From Macrococcoides psychrotolerans (GTDB lineage: Bacteria > Bacillota > Bacilli > Staphylococcales > Staphylococcaceae), in contig NZ_CP124591.1 in the NCBI RefSeq assembly GCF_038095555.1, forward strand, positions 186,001 to 250,000: DNA of 64,000 bases. Direction: 5' to 3'. A program made the position numbers and the translations under genes. Shown here piece after piece: positions 61,808 through 64,000 of the stretch. Numbering within the stretch: position 1 is the first letter of the stretch; each line of letters begins with the position of its first letter. The notes beneath the pieces were generated by a model. The model was not told where the DNA came from and did no database searches. It saw nothing but the letters and a program-made list of their open reading frames with translations.

Positions 61808-62815
61808 ATGATCAAATATCCAACGCTTAAAGATAATTTTACAATAGGTATTACTGCACCTTCTTCTGGTATCCCTGAGAATTGTCATCATTTTATGGAC
61901 GAGATTAAAGAACGTTTTAAAGATGTAAACTTGATTATCGGTGATACGGTAATGACGCAATATAAAGCAAAATCAAGTCATATGAATAAGCGAGCTAAAG
62001 AACTTAATGAGTTTTTACAAAGAGAAGATATTGATATTATGATTCCTCCATGGGGCGGAGAACTTGCCATTGAAATAATAGATAAGATTGATTATGCTAA
62101 TATTCAACCGAAATGGATAATGGGTTATTCGGATACGAGCCTTATCCTTCTTGCAATTACTTTGAATACTGGTATAGCGACAGCGCATGGCACGAATATT
62201 GTGGACTTACGTGGAAAATATTCAGACAAAACAACGAGTGCATGGGAACGTGTATTAAAACTTCAGAGGAATGAGGAAATAGTTCAATATTCATCTGATA
62301 TGTTTCAGAACAGCTGGACGCATCATATTCCAACAGATTACATATTTAATTTTACTGAGCAGACAAAGTGGAAGTCATTAAGTGGAAACAATGTAAAGAT
62401 TGAAGGACGTTTACTTGGAGGATGTATTGATGTCATCTCTCATATTGTAGGAACACCATATGGAGATGTGGATCGATTTAGAAATGAATACATAGGTGAA
62501 GAACCGGTATTATGGTATCTAGAAAACTGTGAGTCATCTTCAGTTACGTGTCGAAGAATGTTACTCCAGATGAAGTATGCGGGCTGGTTTGATAATGTAA
62601 GTGGTATTATCTTTGGGAGGACTCAAGTGGATGAAGCGGTGGATGGATATACAATGATTGATGTATATGAAGATATTGCCGATGAACTAGATATACCAAT
62701 ACTATATGACGTTGATTGTGGGCATCAACCTCCGCAAATTACTTTTATTAATGGTGCATACGGTATAGTTGAGTTTGATAATGGAAAAGGAAAGGTTACG
62801 CAGAAGTTTATCTAA
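61808..62815 (+). CDS. S66-family serine peptidase (LD-carboxypeptidase/MccF-like)
   Basis: 335 residues. Catalytic serine nucleophile in MGYSDTSLI near 105-113, with the Glu/His partners expected in LENCE near 238 and CGHQPP near 305. The family includes cytoplasmic LD-carboxypeptidases that trim peptidoglycan peptides and MccF, which destroys microcin C-type peptide-nucleotide antibiotics. The pattern of the first half (IGITAPSSGIPEN, WGGELAIEII) fits MccF-like members; which activity it has is not decided by sequence. RBS TTGGAGGG. Monocistronic. Confidence 0.82.
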   Translation: MIKYPTLKDNFTIGITAPSSGIPENCHHFMDEIKERFKDVNLIIGDTVMTQYKAKSSHMNKRAKELNEFLQREDIDIMIPPWGGELAIEIIDKIDYANIQPKWIMGYSDTSLILLAITLNTGIATAHGTNIVDLRGKYSDKTTSAWERVLKLQRNEEIVQYSSDMFQNSWTHHIPTDYIFNFTEQTKWKSLSGNNVKIEGRLLGGCIDVISHIVGTPYGDVDRFRNEYIGEEPVLWYLENCESSSVTCRRMLLQMKYAGWFDNVSGIIFGRTQVDEAVDGYTMIDVYEDIADELDIPILYDVDCGHQPPQITFINGAYGIVEFDNGKGKVTQKFI

Positions 62816-63079
62816 TTCAAGTCGAGATGACGTTAGGACTTTAGGTGTTACTTCTCTTGGTCCTGACAGTATCTAGCGTATTGGCGGTTTATGAATTTAA
62901 GGATTGATAATAAAGCCTATTATTGATGTCGAGATTAGTGCGAGTGGCTTGAAGATAGAACTAATTATACAGTTGCGAAAGAAGTATTTTTGAGATTAAT
63001 TATTAATACTAGATAAAGTTTTGTCAGTAATGCGTTAAGATATCATTGCTTGTAATTAAATGAGAGAGGTGCGGTGTAT

Positions 63080-63565
63080 ATGAAGGTGGATATTGATGGT
63101 TTCAAGAATGAGGATGCCAAGGAGATAGTAGCACTTATTCATCGTGCCATGTTTGAGACGAATATCACAGACTACTCAAAAGAGGATTTAATTGAAGATG
63201 CAAAAGTAATTACTGAGGTTTCTGTCACGGAGCGTGCATCATGGACACACTTTTATGTATTTAGAGCCGATGATAAAATTGTCGGTACTGGTGCAATCGG
63301 TCCATATTGGGGTAGCGAAATAGAAAGCAGTTTTTTTACGATTTTTGTGTTGCCTGAATATCAGGGACAGGGTATAGGACATCTTATTATACACACCCTA
63401 GAGAGCGATGAATACTACAAGCGTGCTCATCGTATAGAAATTCCAGCTTCCATAACAGCTGTTCCTTTTTATGAGCGATACGGTTATGTATGTAAATGTG
63501 ATAATAAGCAACCCGACGATGAGGGGATTGTTAGAATGGAGAAATATAGAAGTGATAATGTATAG
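63080..63565 (+). CDS. GNAT-family N-acetyltransferase
   Basis: 161 residues, a single GNAT domain: IFVLPEYQGQGIGHLIIHTLE near 92-112 is the acetyl-CoA loop (Q-G-Q-G-I-G), and AVPFYERYGYVCK near 132 the terminal unit. Substrate unknown. ATG at 63080 lies 10 bases after GAGAGGTG; a GTG at 63074 is only 4 bases away from it. The 258 bases before it hold no identifiable gene. Confidence 0.8.
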   Translation: MKVDIDGFKNEDAKEIVALIHRAMFETNITDYSKEDLIEDAKVITEVSVTERASWTHFYVFRADDKIVGTGAIGPYWGSEIESSFFTIFVLPEYQGQGIGHLIIHTLESDEYYKRAHRIEIPASITAVPFYERYGYVCKCDNKQPDDEGIVRMEKYRSDNV

Positions 63566-63795
63566 ATCTTGGGGTGGGTACTACTTTTTATAGTATTATA
63601 ATGGCCTCTATATCTATTGCTCTAAAGAGTAGGGACTCAGATTGTTTTCTAATGATTTTAGTTATGTAGGGGTTTTATAGATGGTTAGCTATCGGGTGTT
63701 AATAGAGCCGTGATGGTTATTATGAGACATATAAATGTTTTTAAACGTGAATAATTGGATATAGTAATAATAATAACTTAAAGGAGAGGTTCAGT

Positions 63796-64000
63796 ATGTT
63801 TAACTATATGAACAACTTGTATATTGCCAAGGAAATGTACAATGCAGGTAAAGGGAAACTACAAGGAAACGAGGATTTAGCTAAATTATTTGATGAGTTC
63901 GGTTATTCGGAAGAAATGATGAAAGTTGTCGGTGGTGTTGAGACAGCCGGTGCAGCGTTACTTGCGCTATCTATCTTCAGCAAGAAGTTTAATCAGGCGG
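63796..64000 (+). CDS. Membrane-associated protein, 3' end cut by window (possibly DoxX-like)
   Basis: Begins MFNYMNNLYIAKEMYNAGK with AAGGAGAGG before the ATG and is open to the window edge (68 codons). VVGGVETAGAALLALSIFSKKF near 46-67 looks like the first transmembrane segment after an amphipathic start; the glycine-rich pattern reminds me of DoxX-like proteins, tentatively. The 230 bases before it show no gene. Confidence 0.6.
   Translation, partial: MFNYMNNLYIAKEMYNAGKGKLQGNEDLAKLFDEFGYSEEMMKVVGGVETAGAALLALSIFSKKFNQA

Overview
The window is a chromosomal segment of an AT-rich Gram-positive bacterium of the family Staphylococcaceae. The signs are AGGAGG-type ribosome-binding sites throughout, frequent TTG and GTG starts, an FmhB-type pentaglycine-bridge enzyme directly followed by an RND exporter (the Staphylococcus aureus order), a glcU-gdh pair, topB, and a complete S10/spc/alpha ribosomal supercluster followed by ecfA1-ecfA2-ecfT-truA-rplM-rpsI. 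Protein divergence from S. aureus makes Macrococcus/Macrococcoides, or a distant Mammaliicoccus, my best guess; the sequence alone does not settle the genus.

Layout. 1-5 kb: end of a concentrative nucleoside transporter, then lactate permease and L-lactate dehydrogenase behind a textbook Rex operator, and a YitT membrane protein. 5-9 kb: a ferredoxin/flavodoxin-type reductase divergent from the fhuCBG siderophore permease genes, with a perfect Fur palindrome between them. 9-12 kb: an IRG-like GTPase coupled to a GH13 alpha-glucosidase. 12-15.6 kb: a GntR regulator and lutABC (lactate utilisation). 15.7-31 kb: mixed housekeeping genes (VOC protein, FmhB, a beta-hydroxyacid dehydrogenase, RND exporter, an aminotransferase under a SAM-I riboswitch, MFS exporter, YbaK-type deacylase, metallophosphatase, AEC carrier, glcU-gdh, GNAT). 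31-37.7 kb: topB, a DASS-type anion transporter with a Rex-like site in its promoter, a PepSY lipoprotein, an NCS2 purine permease and a small membrane protein. 38-52.4 kb: rpsJ to rplQ, including secY, adk, a KOW protein, infA, rpmJ and rpoA. 52.4-56.9 kb: ECF transporter core, truA, rplM, rpsI.

56.9-61.1 kb is an accessory island placed just after the rpsI terminator: an IS30 transposase fragment abutting a frameshifted histidine-kinase fragment, then a copper-resistance cassette of intact copB, a multicopper oxidase pseudogene (stops, frameshifts and a large internal deletion) and intact copL, with a CsoR-like operator ahead of copB. 61.3-64 kb: an unknown small protein, an S66/MccF-type peptidase, a GNAT and the start of a membrane protein cut by the window edge.

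How it fits together: two lactate systems lie about 9 kb apart, a redox-controlled permease/LDH pair and a GntR-linked LutABC oxidation pathway. Iron uptake and an iron-release reductase share one Fur site. The ribosomal supercluster has structured leaders at rpsJ and rplM, an unusual hairpin between rplB and rpsS, and an elaborate 3' end. I saw no tRNA, rRNA, CRISPR array or prophage. The strongest unusual items are the IRG-like GTPase, the decayed copper/two-component/IS30 island, several uncharacterised palindromic operators, and the RNA structure downstream of rplQ.
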